A DNA stretch of 64,000 nucleotides from Escallonia rubra (GCA_033065855.1 JAVXUO010000425.1:372001-436000); one strand, 5' to 3'. Counted from the stretch's first letter, positions 14,909 to 24,819 are shown. Notes: generated by a model from the letters alone, not told the origin. Numbers and translations are program-made.

Positions 14909-17269
14909 TCATTTCAAATCACTCCCCTGAACTTGACTAACATCGTCTTCGTGATCTGCTTTGTTTGCTGCATCTATGCTCGGATTCTCAACCTTTTTCT
15001 CATCTTTTTCCACAGCATCTGCATTAGAGCAATGATTTTTTAAAACCGTTGCGATGTCAGCCTCTGAAGCTCCAGCAAGCTTAAACCGCTCGACAGCAGT
15101 ATCCAGGTTCTTTTTCCAACCAGTCAATCCCAATTTGCATTCAACTTGAGATCGCTCAAAAAGCATGTTACCCCAGAATAGATGAATCTGTGATCTCATA
15201 ACTGCTGCTTGCTCTGCTGCTTCATCGGCAGAAATCTCCACTTGACCAACAACTCCAGAGGACTCACTTTCGTTACCACTTCCCTGTTTTTTCCTTCTTT
15301 TTATTAATTCTTCCCTCTTGCTTGCAGTAGGATCTTTCAACTCCTTTGCCCTCTGCTCCTCCAACTTCTCCCACATCTCAGTTGCAGCTTTCATTTTCTC
15401 TTCTGCACTGTCAAACAGCTTAATTGTCTCGGTAGGATCCCATTTTGATAAATCTTCTTTTTTAGCAAGAACAAATGACCAGTGAAGTTTTGCCATTTCA
15501 AATTGTTGCTGCCCAAGTGCTAACAAACCTTCATAGAAGTCCGGTTTAATCAAGAGTGCCTCCTCATACTTCTCTCTTGCTAGAGAATATTTTTCCCTTA
15601 CCCAGTCATAAGCTGCTTGAAGTTGTGATGCCACTAACTCCTTCGCAGCAGAATCATCTATCGGAATGCGTTTTCTTGCCGCACACATATGAACATTCCC
15701 CCAATTAAAGAAAGCCAAAGCAGCCACCTCCTGGAACTTTAAGGCAGCCTTATCAAAAAGGCTTTGAGCCTCTTCACTTGTCACAGTCTCTTCAAGGGCT
15801 TCGGAACACAGCTCCATCCCGAGCTCATGCAGGTCAATATGAGCATCCGGGTCAATACCAACATGGGTTCGGAACAATTGAGCAAATTCAAACAACCAAT
15901 CGTCCATCTCCACTTCTTTGGACTCAGGATCTTCTGCTCCTGGTTTCTCTTCTGTAGTTGCCTTTTCTGCCTTATCAATCTCACTTTCCACAGTTTCAAT
16001 CAGAGAATCACCCAATGAAGAATGTGACACACTCTCATCTCCTTTGATCTCCTCACTCTCAAGAGGCTTCTCCTCCTCTTCTTCCAATATAGGTGGTTCC
16101 TGCTCCGCACTTACTTCAACCACATGCAACCTCAACATCCCAAATGAGCCACCTTTATCTGTTTTAGGTTCTTTAGGCAAAAGACTGTCGACACAGGACT
16201 CTGCCAATCTAAGTTCACTTGTGCATGTTATTGTCACCAAGTCACCATCATTATCCTTATATTTGATCAAAACAGACTTTGAAGATGGAAAGCGTGTGCT
16301 TACAATCTCCCTCAGCACTTTGAAACTGCAATTCACTGGCATTTGGGCAAGCCGTATGTCGTGATCATAAACAAACTTCAATGGCCTCCATCGAATTGCA
16401 GCCTGCTCACGGGTGGCAATTGAAACAGACAAAGAAGACGCCTTATCCTTTTCGTTCTCCTTCATTAGATTGTCATTGTGCTTGGACGAACCATTCAAAG
16501 GCTTCAAAACAACTTTCGGCAGTTGGGTCTTGGCCTCAGGACCATTTTCAGTAGGTAAAACTGGGCAAGTCTTATCGGGCTTATTGTTACTACCCAATAC
16601 AACTGACCCTGCAGCTGAAGCAACGCCAGCCTTCTTTGGCACCGGACGGGCTGGCAAACACGGACCGAGGCCAGCAATTGGGGCTCCACGTACAGCAGAA
16701 GCCCCAAGGGCTGCAGGTGACGGACGGCTCTGAAGGTCCTGCTGAGCAGCCTCTTGACGAGGTCCAAGCGCAGTCCTCAATCGCCTGGCAATCTCCAACG
16801 CATCCCGGTGATTTGGATCGGCACCCAAAAGGGCTTGGACATCCAGCATAGCCATTTCATACTTCCCTATCGCCTCAAATGCACGGGCCCTGCGAAGTAA
16901 GGCCCTAACAAACCTAGGCTGAACCTGAAGCGCCATAGAACACTCGGCAATCACTGTTTCGTAATTGATGGGCTTCATTTGCATCAAACAAGCCGCCCTA
17001 TTGCTGTGGAAAACAGCCCGGTCCACATGCGTTTTCGGGGTCAATTTGAGGGCGTTGTCATACTGTTCAAGAGCGCCCTCATAGTCCCTGATTTGAAATC
17101 TTTTATTTCCTTCCTCTTTCAGCTCATGGGCTCTTTTCAAGAAAATCGATGGGTCCAAATCAACAGTACCATTGGCAGCTGGTATAGGGTTGTTAGCTCC
17201 AGGAGCTAGCGTTTGGTTAGGGCTTTGGTTGACACCACCCTTCTTCTTCTTACCTCCAGATTTCCCCAT
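14909..17269 (-). CDS. CLMP1: CLMP1/PHOX-type TPR-PB1 protein for chloroplast positioning
   Basis: A single frame of 786 residues. The order of domains is: a Lys/Gly-rich start (MGKSGGKKKKGG); an N-terminal TPR region, about residues 44-165 (HELKEEGNKRFQIRDYEGAL, then FHSNRAACLMQMKP); a Pro/Ala-rich linker; a PB1 domain, about 290-390 (RWRPLKFVYDHDIRLAQMPV through ITCTSELRLAE); an acidic Glu-rich linker; and a C-terminal TPR-like half beginning DDWLFEFAQLFRTHVGID. This is the architecture of plant PHOX proteins. The closest member I recognise is Arabidopsis CLMP1 (CLUMPED CHLOROPLASTS 1), needed for separating and positioning chloroplasts. Related PHOX proteins act as Hsp90/myosin co-chaperones. 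The frame is complete and uninterrupted. An LTR retrotransposon sits about 590 bp upstream in the same orientation. Confidence 0.93.
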   Translation of the reverse strand: MGKSGGKKKKGGVNQSPNQTLAPGANNPIPAANGTVDLDPSIFLKRAHELKEEGNKRFQIRDYEGALEQYDNALKLTPKTHVDRAVFHSNRAACLMQMKPINYETVIAECSMALQVQPRFVRALLRRARAFEAIGKYEMAMLDVQALLGADPNHRDALEIARRLRTALGPRQEAAQQDLQSRPSPAALGASAVRGAPIAGLGPCLPARPVPKKAGVASAAGSVVLGSNNKPDKTCPVLPTENGPEAKTQLPKVVLKPLNGSSKHNDNLMKENEKDKASSLSVSIATREQAAIRWRPLKFVYDHDIRLAQMPVNCSFKVLREIVSTRFPSSKSVLIKYKDNDGDLVTITCTSELRLAESCVDSLLPKEPKTDKGGSFGMLRLHVVEVSAEQEPPILEEEEEKPLESEEIKGDESVSHSSLGDSLIETVESEIDKAEKATTEEKPGAEDPESKEVEMDDWLFEFAQLFRTHVGIDPDAHIDLHELGMELCSEALEETVTSEEAQSLFDKAALKFQEVAALAFFNWGNVHMCAARKRIPIDDSAAKELVASQLQAAYDWVREKYSLAREKYEEALLIKPDFYEGLLALGQQQFEMAKLHWSFVLAKKEDLSKWDPTETIKLFDSAEEKMKAATEMWEKLEEQRAKELKDPTASKREELIKRRKKQGSGNESESSGVVGQVEISADEAAEQAAVMRSQIHLFWGNMLFERSQVECKLGLTGWKKNLDTAVERFKLAGASEADIATVLKNHCSNADAVEKDEKKVENPSIDAANKADHEDDVSQVQGSDLK

Positions 17270-17854
17270 ATAATACTTTCACCCCCACTCAACCCAAAAG
17301 CTTGAATCTTTATAACTATATGACAAATAATCTTAACGAAAAATACCAACTTGGAGTAAATTTGAGATTCTTGGGTGGGAAGGGGAAATATAACGAATAT
17401 ATACAGAGAAATAGAAGGAGGTCTACTTACACATGAAAATTCAGAGCTTTCTTGACAGATTCTGATTAACTGGGTCTGATTCTCGAATACCCAGAAGCAA
17501 AATTGAAGGAATTTGGTGGATTAGATGAGATGGGCTATTGAAGAAACGTTGAAGGGAAGGGAAAGATGGGGTTTTTGGAAAGGTTAGTTGAGTTTGAAAC
17601 CCTAGAAAGTAGCTACACTCACACTCCATTAAAAATGAATATCCTGTTGTGGGGCAATTGTTTGGTCATTCTCAGCCGTTTGATGGGTAGAGTTGTCATG
17701 ATCATCATCAAATGTCACTCGTGGAAGAATTTTTTTTTTCTTTTTATGAATACAACTATATTTATATTTATACTAGTTGAAATCCGGTGCTATACACGGA
17801 AGTTAATTATGAAGTGAAAAAATAAAGATCATAGGGTTGGATTTTATGGGGTTG
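17270..17854 (-). promoter_or_regulatory. 5' leader and promoter region of CLMP1
   Basis: All host sequence left between the CLMP1 start codon and the retrotransposon. On the minus strand a donor-like GTAAGT (about 17425-17435) and an acceptor-like TATAG (about 17310) suggest a short intron in the 5' UTR. I cannot prove transcription start or TATA position. Confidence 0.4.
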
Positions 17855-17859
17855 AACGC
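17855..17859. repeat. Target-site duplication, left copy
   Basis: AACGC immediately precedes the LTR terminal TG. The identical five bases follow the right LTR at 25873-25877. Confidence 0.88.
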
Positions 17860-18177
17860 TGATACCAAGGAAAGTGGGTTCGTACTTACGTGGAGATGCC
17901 ACAAAGGCTGCAGTCCGAGTCAGCTTCCAAGTATGTTGATGTGAGACACAGCAAGGGTGGAACAAGTCAGAGACCAAGGGCTTCCCAGACAGAACTCGAG
18001 GGTGGCAGTGCTGCGAGGGCGATAGCGCGAGATGAATACGCGATGACAGTCACAGTCCGATGCTTAGGTCCAGAGTCAGGGTACTGTATGTTTCTCTCTC
18101 TAGAATTCTAGAGTGAGAAAGTGAAAATGTCCAAATGTTCTCCTTTTTTTCTGTCCTCAAATGAATTCTCAAGACTT

Positions 18178-18187
18178 CTATTTATAG
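18178..18187 (-). promoter_or_regulatory. TATA box of the left LTR
   Basis: The minus strand reads CTATAAATAG. It lies about 320 bp from the LTR's downstream edge, as expected for a U3/R boundary, and is preserved at the matching place in the other LTR. Confidence 0.75.
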
Positions 18188-18587
18188 ATATTGAGATGAT
18201 GATGTCATTAACCGACACGAGGCACTCCTCGAGAGTGACACGTCACCGGGGGTCCACAGGTGCTGGTGCTCCACGGACTGTCGGATCGCATGTTCACCCG
18301 GCCTACTCCTCACAGCGTCGCTCTGTCTGTCTGGAAAGACTGGCTCCCACCGCATCGGTGTGGCCAGAGAACCCCCTTGATCTAGCCTCCAATCCAAGCC
18401 CTTGCGGAGTCCCACAGGCCTGACAGCGGTGGGGAAGACCCGATGCCCAACTGCCAGCAGAACTAGGCGCGATGCCCTCCGAAGACCTGCTCCCGTCTCG
18501 GAGTGACCCGGGGGTCATAGTCCCTAGGGGTGCCGACGCAAGCCCTCAGTGCCGGAGCACGTAGGCCAGTCACGCAGGCACCCTGAC

Positions 18588-19405
18588 GGAGATAGTGTCC
18601 CGGAGGAGTCGTCTATTCCGCAGGCCAAGGTAGCATCCCGGAGGAGCCGTCTACCCGACCGGCCAAGGTAGCATCCCGGAGGAGCCGTCTACCTGGCGGA
18701 AGGGGAGTTGAAGAGCTCCCTGGCAGAGATAGTGTCCCGGAGGAGTCGTCTATTCCGCAGGCCAAGGTAGCATCCCGGAGGAGCCGTCTACCCGGCCGGC
18801 CAAGGTAGCATCCCGGAGGAGCCGTCTACCTGGCGGAAGGGGAGTTGAAGAGCTCCCTGGCAGAGATAGTGTCCCGGAGGAGTCGCCTATCCCTGCGGGT
18901 GAGTCCTTATGCCGGAGCACTCGGAGCATGTCAAGGTAGCATCCCGGAGGAGCCGTCTACCCGACTGGCCGAGGTAGCATCCCGGAGGAGCCGTCTACCT
19001 GGCGGAAGGGGAGTTGAAGAGCTCCCTGGCAGAGATAGTGTCCCGGAGGAGTCGCCTATCCCCGCGGGTGAGTCCTTGTGCCGGAGCACTCGGAGCATGT
19101 CAAGGTAGCATCCCGGAGGAGCCGTCTACCCGACTGGCCGAGGTAGTATCCCGGAGGAGCCGTCTACCTGGCGGAAGGGGAGTTGAAGAGCTCCCTGGCA
19201 GAGATAGCGTCCCGGAGGAGTCGCCTATCCCCGCGGGTGAGTCCTTGTGCCGGAGCACTCGGAGCATGTCAAGGTAGCATCCCGGAGGAGCCGTCTACCC
19301 GACTGGCCGAGGTAGCATCCCGGAGGAGCCGTCTACCTGGCGGAAGGGGAGTTGAAGAGCTCCCTGGCAGAGATAGTGTCCCGGAGGAGTCGCCTATCCC
19401 CGCGG
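18588..19405. repeat. 137/169-bp tandem array in left LTR
   Basis: Six units each start at GAGATAGTGTCCCGGAGGAG. The first two are about 137 bp. The later ones are 169 bp because they carry an extra segment with GGGTGAGTCC and GCCGGAGCACTCGGAGCATG. Inside every unit the word CCCGGAGGAGCCGTCTAC occurs two or more times, so repeats are nested within repeats. Relative to the element this array is in U3, upstream of the TATA box. Confidence 0.93.
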
Positions 19406-19749
19406 ATGATGTACACTCCGGAGAGTGGGTTGAAGCATGTTCCATGACCAAGGCAAGGTGCGCATGGTGTGATGAATGAGTGTGGTGCCCGGGGGCATGA
19501 TGACATGATTGTGGCGCATGGGCGCGATGAAGTGAGTAAGGTGCCGGGAGCACGTCTATGTCAATGGCGCGACGCATGGGCGCGACGGAGTGCGTAAGGT
19601 GCCGGGGCACGGTAGTGTGACAGAGAGCCTGGGGGCACGGCTGTATCAGCGGCGCGGCGCATGGGCGCGGCGAAGTGTTGGAGTGCGGTGGCCGGACGCC
19701 GACGACGGGGGTCGCGGAGATGACGTCCGGGCGACGGATGGTGAGCGTC

Positions 19750-20105
19750 GTCGAGTTGTGTCTGGGCGACGGACGATGAGCATCGTGGAGTTGTGTCTGG
19801 GCGACGGATGGTGAGCGTCGTGGAGTTGTGTCTGGGCGACGGGGTCGCGGAGTTGTGTCCGGGCGACGGGGGTCGCGGAGTTGTGTCCGGGCGACGGGGG
19901 TCGCGGAGTTGTGTCCGGGCGACGGGGTCGCGGAGTTGTGTCCGGGCGACGGGGGTCGCGGAGTTGTGTCCGGGGGACGGGGTCGCGGAGTTGTGTCCGG
20001 GCGACGGGGGTCGCGGAGTTGTGTCCGGGCGACGGGGTCGCGGAGTTGTGTCCGGGCGACGGGGGTCGCAGAGTTGTGTCCGGGCGACGGGGTCGCGGAG
20101 TTGAT
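19750..20105. repeat. 27/28-bp minisatellite in left LTR
   Basis: Twelve units contain GTCGCGGAGTTGTGTC followed by a G-run (CGGGCGACGGGG). Units are 27 or 28 bp depending on four or five G, so long open frames arise in all frames on both strands and mean nothing by themselves. Degenerate units extend to about 19690. Confidence 0.93.
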
Positions 20106-20256
20106 GGACGACGGACGACGGACGTCGCGAGGTTGATGTACGAACGTCCGTAAGGTGATGCACGACGGACGTCGCGAGGTTGATGTCCGGATGATGGGCG
20201 AAGGGCGTCGCGAAGGATGCAAGGTCTCTTGAAGAGAAGTGAAGGTGCTAAGCCAC

Positions 20257-20345
20257 AAGGGGGAGGCCGAGGCCGAGGCCGACCCCAAGGGGGAGGCCGA
20301 GGCCGAGGCCGACCCCAAGGGGGAGGCCAAGGCCAACTTCCTTGG
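20257..20345. repeat. 30-bp GAGGCC repeat in left LTR
   Basis: Two full units of (GAGGCC)3 followed by GACCCCAAGGG, then a partial third. The right LTR has one unit fewer. Confidence 0.9.
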
Positions 20346-20539
20346 GCAAGTGTCATGGCGCGTCGACGGACAACGTGCGAAGTGCGACGGTCGAAGTGTC
20401 ATGGGGCTTGGTCACGTTACTTGAGCGTGCATGCTTTGACCGGTTGTGAGCGTTGAAAATGTCTGTTGCTTGTGCGGACGTGTCATGCAAAATGGGACCA
20501 CAGTGGGCCTTTGGGTACGACCAGAATAGGTTGGGAACA

Positions 20540-20554
20540 TAAGCCCCCTGCGTG
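20540..20554 (-). other. Polypurine tract of the retrotransposon
   Basis: On the minus strand the sequence just before the LTR reads CGCAGGGGGCTTA. The G-rich core is close to the LTR edge, as expected for the plus-strand primer in reverse transcription. Confidence 0.65.
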
Positions 20555-20668
20555 TGGTGTGCGCGGAGGGGCAACCCGAGCGGGCACCGCACGCATAAAC
20601 ACTTAGCAAGATTTTATGTTGTTTGGCCGGAGTGCTGTTGAGGTCGTCAATGCATGATGATGAAGAGT

Positions 20669-20686
20669 AGGTGGCTCGAGCCACCT
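20669..20686. repeat. 18-bp perfect palindrome in the element interior
   Basis: AGGTGGCTCGAGCCACCT equals its own reverse complement. Imperfect versions, each followed by the same 'CGCACCACCTACC'-like word, occur at about 20889-20920 and 22974-22999. Function unknown. Confidence 0.8.
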
Positions 20687-21054
20687 CGTGCACCACCTAC
20701 GAAGGCCTTGGGATGCTTGGGTGTTGACACAAGGGCATGATGATAGGGCGCAGGGGCGCGAGCATGTAAACGGCGCCCGGGCGACAGACGACGAGTGTCG
20801 CGGAGACGTCACCCGGGCGATGGGCGACAAGCATCGTGGAGACGGCGCGCGGGCGCTGACGACGAGCATTAGAGAATGAATAGGAGTAAGTGGTTCGAGC
20901 TATCTCACGCACCACCTACCAAGTGCGGTGACGTCGAAGGACATCGTCACATCAGATGTGATCAAATTTGCAAAAAAATTCTAAGTGTAAAAAAAGTATG
21001 AAATGTGTAGGGGCGGGATGTGCGCGATCGAGCGCCGCGATGCAAGGGCAGTCC

Positions 21055-21212
21055 ACGACGGGCGACAGGGGTCGCGGAGTTGACGTCCGGACGACGGGCG
21101 ACGGGGGTCGCGGAGTTGACGTCCGGACGACGGGCGACGGGCGTCGCGGAGTTGACGTCCGGACGACGGGCGACGGGGGTCGCGGAGTTGACGTCCGGAC
21201 GACGGGCGACAA
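21055..21212. repeat. 36-bp minisatellite in the element interior
   Basis: Four units contain GTCGCGGAGTTGACGTCCGG followed by ACGACGGGCGACGG. The core GTCGCGGAGTTG..GTCCGG.CGACGGG is shared with the 27/28-bp units of the LTRs, so both arrays derive from one ancestor sequence. Confidence 0.92.
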
Positions 21213-21389
21213 AAATTTTTTTTTAGTTGCCAGCCTTGGATGTCGGCCATGATGTGAAGTTGAGAAGTTCAAAGGTGGCGGGGTGGACTTGGGTGTTGTG
21301 ACTGAAGTGAAGAAGTTGTGGGTATGAAGGAAAAATGAGAGATGGAGAGGTGGTGGAAGGTTGATGAACTTGGTATGGGGAAGGCCGAA

Positions 21390-22260
21390 ATGAATGGCCT
21401 TGATGGTGGCCGAAGGTGAAGGGAGGGGGATGGGTGGAAGAGGTAGGAGGATGGAAGAGATGAAGGGGAAGAAGGGGGAAGGTGGAGGTGGGCCGAGGCC
21501 GAGCTTGGGGAGAAGGGGAGAGGGGAAGTGGGAAGAAGGTAAAGAAGGGGGATGGCGGCGGCGGTGGGGTGCCGCGGTGGCCGAGGCCGAGGAGGGCGCG
21601 GGTGGGGGATGAAGGAGGGGAGAGAGGAAAGGGGGAAGGGAGGGGGAGGGCTGAGGCCGAGGGGGGGGAGGGGGAAGGATGGCCGAGGCCGAAGGGGGAT
21701 GGGGGAGGAAGAGGGAAGGGGGAAGGGAGGCGGCGGCGGCCTGCCGCGGGTGGGCGAGGGGCGGGGGGAAGAGAGGAGAGGGAGAGGGAAGGGGGGAAGG
21801 AGGGGGGAGGGAGAGAGGGAGGAGAGAGGGATGTGGGGGCGAGGGGGTAGGGGGAGGGGTGGCCGAGGCCGAGGAGGGAGGAAGGATGGGGAAAGGAAGG
21901 GGAAAGGAAGAAAGAAGAAGGGGGGCGGGAGGAGAGAGGAAAGGGGAAGGGAGGGGAGGGCCGAGGCCGAGGGGGTAGGGGAGAGGTGGCCGAGGCCGAG
22001 GGGGGGGGGGAGGAGGGAGGAAGGAAGGGGGAAGGAAGAAAGAAGAAGGGGAAGAAGAGGGGCGGCGGCGGCGGCGGTGTGCCGCGGCGCGAGGCCGAGG
22101 GCGGGAGGAGAGGCGGGGGAGAGAAGGGAGGAGAGAGGGAGGTGGGGGCGAGGCCGAGGGTCGGCGGAGGCGATGGGCCGTGGAGGCCGAATTGTGCTTG
22201 GCGGCGCCGCAAGGGGCTGGGCGGCGCGAAGAAGAAGAAGAGAAAGAGAAAGAGATGAGG
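21390..22260. repeat. About 870-bp purine-rich tract (plus strand)
   Basis: The plus strand is almost all G and A, broken mainly by recurring GGCCGAGGCCGAG words. The minus (sense) strand is correspondingly pyrimidine-rich. Long frames in every phase, including a 370-codon Pro/Ser-rich frame on the sense strand (21223-22335), follow from this composition. Confidence 0.9.
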
Positions 22261-22459
22261 AAGAATTAGGGTTTGGTGAATTAGGGTTTTTTCGGGTAAA
22301 ACGGGTCTGTATCCGGGTTGGGTCGGGTACACCATAGAGAGGGAATGGGCGCGGGTCGGGGCTCGCGGTTCGGTTCGGGTTCGCGGTTCGGTTCGGGTTC
22401 GCGGGTAGGGTTAGTCAGATTTTTTGAAATTCAAATTCGAATAAAATAATAATAAAATA

Positions 22460-22492
22460 ATATATATATATATATATATATTTTTTTTTTTT
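22460..22492. repeat. (TA)n and poly-T run
   Basis: About eleven TA units followed by a T run inside the retrotransposon interior. Confidence 0.9.
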
Positions 22493-22689
22493 TGCAGCCC
22501 TAAGGAGGGAGCCCCCAAGAATATTTTCACAATTGCAAGATGAGAGTGAGAGAAATGGGATGGGAGAAGATGAAGCATTTTTCATAAGAGAGAAGTTGTT
22601 TATGAAGTGGGGAAATGGTGATGGGGTGTTGGATGGTGAGGGAGAAGAGTGAAGGTGTGAGAGGGAGAGTGATGAGAGCATGAATGTGG

Positions 22690-22935
22690 GGAGCATGTGA
22701 GGAGATGAAAAACTTGAAAATTTTTCTAAGTGTTGAAATTTTTTTTTTTTTGAGTTCGGGCAAGGATGCTAAGGGGAGGCCGTTGAGGGTGGTCATTGAT
22801 GACCGGTTGCGAAAAAAATGAAAATTTTTCTAAGTGTTGGGCTGAGACAAGGATGCCGAGGGAGACCATTGAGGATGATCATCGATGACCGGTTGCGAAA
22901 AAAAATGAATTTTTTTTTTCTAAGTGTTGGAAAAG
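22690..22935. repeat. Diverged tandem repeat of about 100 bp in the interior
   Basis: The words 'TTTCTAAGTGTTG', 'caaggatgc', 'gatgaccggttgcgaaaaaaa' recur in the same order, giving two full units and a third start. Confidence 0.8.
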
Positions 22936-23249
22936 TGAATGTTGGATGATGATGCGACCGTAGTAGCGCGGCTCGAGCCACCCCGCGCACCACGTACCAA
23001 GTCATTGCAATGTGAGACCGAAGGGATTGGGAAGGGGTGAAGCCCCCAAGGGAATGAGTGATGGCAAGAAGGGTGATATCAAGAGACTTGTGCAAGATCA
23101 ATGTAGCTTGAAAATTTTCTAAGTCTGGAAAATGACGGCCTCTTGGATGGTTGGGTTGAGGTTGTGACTGTTAGTCCTGGTAGCCCTTCGTTGCTAAGGC
23201 ATGGTTGCTGAGTGTGGAAGATAGGCAGACTGCAGTGCGATGCTCACCT

Positions 23250-23266
23250 CCCCAGCGGAGTCGCCA
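23250..23266 (-). other. Primer binding site of the retrotransposon
   Basis: The minus strand reads TGGCGACTCCGCTGGGG, three bases inside the right (5') LTR. It starts with TGG, the complement of a tRNA CCA end. I recall this sequence type as the tRNA-Arg-type PBS of Tat/Ogre-lineage plant elements; the exact tRNA would need a database check. Confidence 0.78.
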
Positions 23267-23588
23267 AAATGATGCCAAGGAAAGTGGGTTCGTACTTACG
23301 TGGAGGTGCCACAAAGGCTGCAGTCCGAGTCAGCTTCCAAGTATGTTGATGTGAGACACAGCAAGGGTGGAACAAGGGCAGAGACCAAGGGCTTCCCAGA
23401 CAGAACTCGAGGGTGGCAGTGCTGCGAGGGCGATAGCGCGAGATGAATACGCGATGACAGTCACAGTCCGATGCTTAGGTCCAGAGTCAGGGTACTGTAT
23501 GTTTCTCTCTCTAGAATTCTAGAGTGAGAAAGTGAAAATGTCCAAATGTTCTCCTTTTTTTCTGTCCTCAAATGAATTCTCAAGACCT

Positions 23589-23598
23589 CTATTTATAG
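23589..23598 (-). promoter_or_regulatory. TATA box of the right LTR (element promoter)
   Basis: The minus strand reads CTATAAATAG. Since the right LTR is the 5' LTR of the element, this is the promoter expected to make the genomic RNA. Confidence 0.75.
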
Positions 23599-24000
23599 AG
23601 ATTGAGATGATGATGTCATTAACCGACACGTGGCGCTCCCCGGGAGTGACACGTCACCGGGGGGGTCCACAGATGCCGGTGCTCTACGGACTGTCGGATC
23701 GCATATTCAACCGGCCTGCTCCTCACAGCGTCGCTCTGTCTGTCTGGAAAGACTGGCTCCCACCGCATCGGTGTGGCCAGAGAACCCCCTTGATCTAGCC
23801 TCCAATCCAAGCCCTTGCGGAGTCCCACAGGCCTGACAGCGGTGGGGAAGACCCGACGCCCAACTGCCAGGTGAACTAGGCGCGATGCCCTCCGAAGACC
23901 TGCTCCCGTCTCGAAGTGACCCGGGGGTCATAGTCCCTAGGGGTGCCGACGCAAGCCCTCAGTGCCGGAGCACGTAGGCCAGTCACGCAGGCACCCTGAC

Positions 24001-24819
24001 GGAGATAGTGTCCCGGAGGAGTCGTCTATTCCGCAGGCCAAGGTAGCATCCCGGAGGAGCCGTCTACCCGACCGGCCAAGGTAGCATCCCGGAGGAGCCG
24101 TCTACCTGGCGGAAGGGGAGTTGAAGAGCTCCCTGGCAGAGATAGTGTCCCGGAGGAGTCGTCTATTCCGCAGGCCAAGGTAACATCCCGGAGGAGCCGT
24201 CTACCCGGCCGGCCAAGGTAGCATCCCGGAGGAGCCGTCTACCTGGCGGAAGGGGAGTTGAAGAGCTCCCTGGCAGAGATAGTGTCCCGGAGGAGTCGTC
24301 TATCCCTGCGGGTGAGTCCTTATGCCGGAGCACTCGGAGCATGTCAAGGTAGCATCCCGGAGGAGCCGTCTACCCGACTGGCCGAGGTAGCATCCCGGAG
24401 GAGCCGTCTACCTGGCGGAAGGGGAGTTGAAGAGCTCCCTGGCAGAGATAGTGTCCCGGAGGAGTCGCCTATCCCCGCGGGTGAGTCCTTGTGCCGGAGC
24501 ACTCGGAGCATGTCAAGGTAGCATCCCGGAGGAGCCGTCTACCCGACTGGCCGAGGTAGCATCCCGGAGGAGCCGTCTACCTGGCGGAAGGGGAGTTGAA
24601 GAGCTCCCTGGCAGAGATAGCGTCCCGGAGGAGTCACCTATCCCCGCGGGTGAGTCCTTGTGCCGGAGCACTCGGAGCATGTCAAGGTAGCATCCCGGAG
24701 GAGCCGTCTACCCGACTGGCCGAGGTAGCATCCCGGAGGAGCCGTCTACCTGGCGGAAGGGGAGTTGAAGAGCTCCCTGGCAGAGATAGTGTCCCGGAGG
24801 AGTCGCCTATCCCCGCGGA
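24001..24819. repeat. 137/169-bp tandem array in right LTR
   Basis: Same six-unit structure as 18588-19405, with only a few substitutions between the two arrays. Confidence 0.93.

Larger units (their letters stand above)
17860..20539 (-). repeat. Left LTR (3' LTR in element sense), 2680 bp
   Basis: On the minus strand it starts TGTTCCCAACC and ends at TGATACC read from the plus strand. U3 takes up most of its length (20539 down to the TATA at 18187). It carries 12 full 'GTTGTGTC' minisatellite units and one more 30-bp unit than the right LTR. Downstream on its sense strand lies CLMP1. Confidence 0.92.

Noticed and set aside
15918..16733. Plus-strand frames over CLMP1
   Set aside because: Antisense shadows of a 786-codon gene with clear domains.
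18588..19405. Regularly spaced array resembling a repeat-spacer (CRISPR-like) structure
   Set aside because: The whole unit is repeated, with no unique spacers, and the locus is a plant LTR.
19269..20402. Long overlapping frames of 200-377 codons across the LTR minisatellites
   Set aside because: Frames are open in several phases on both strands and only reflect a repeat unit without stop codons.
21223..22335. 370-codon open frame on the sense strand of the retrotransposon interior
   Set aside because: The protein is low complexity (Pro/Ser/Leu) and the opposite strand is open in all frames too. The frame follows from the polypyrimidine composition, and no gag-like motif (such as a CCHC knuckle) is present.
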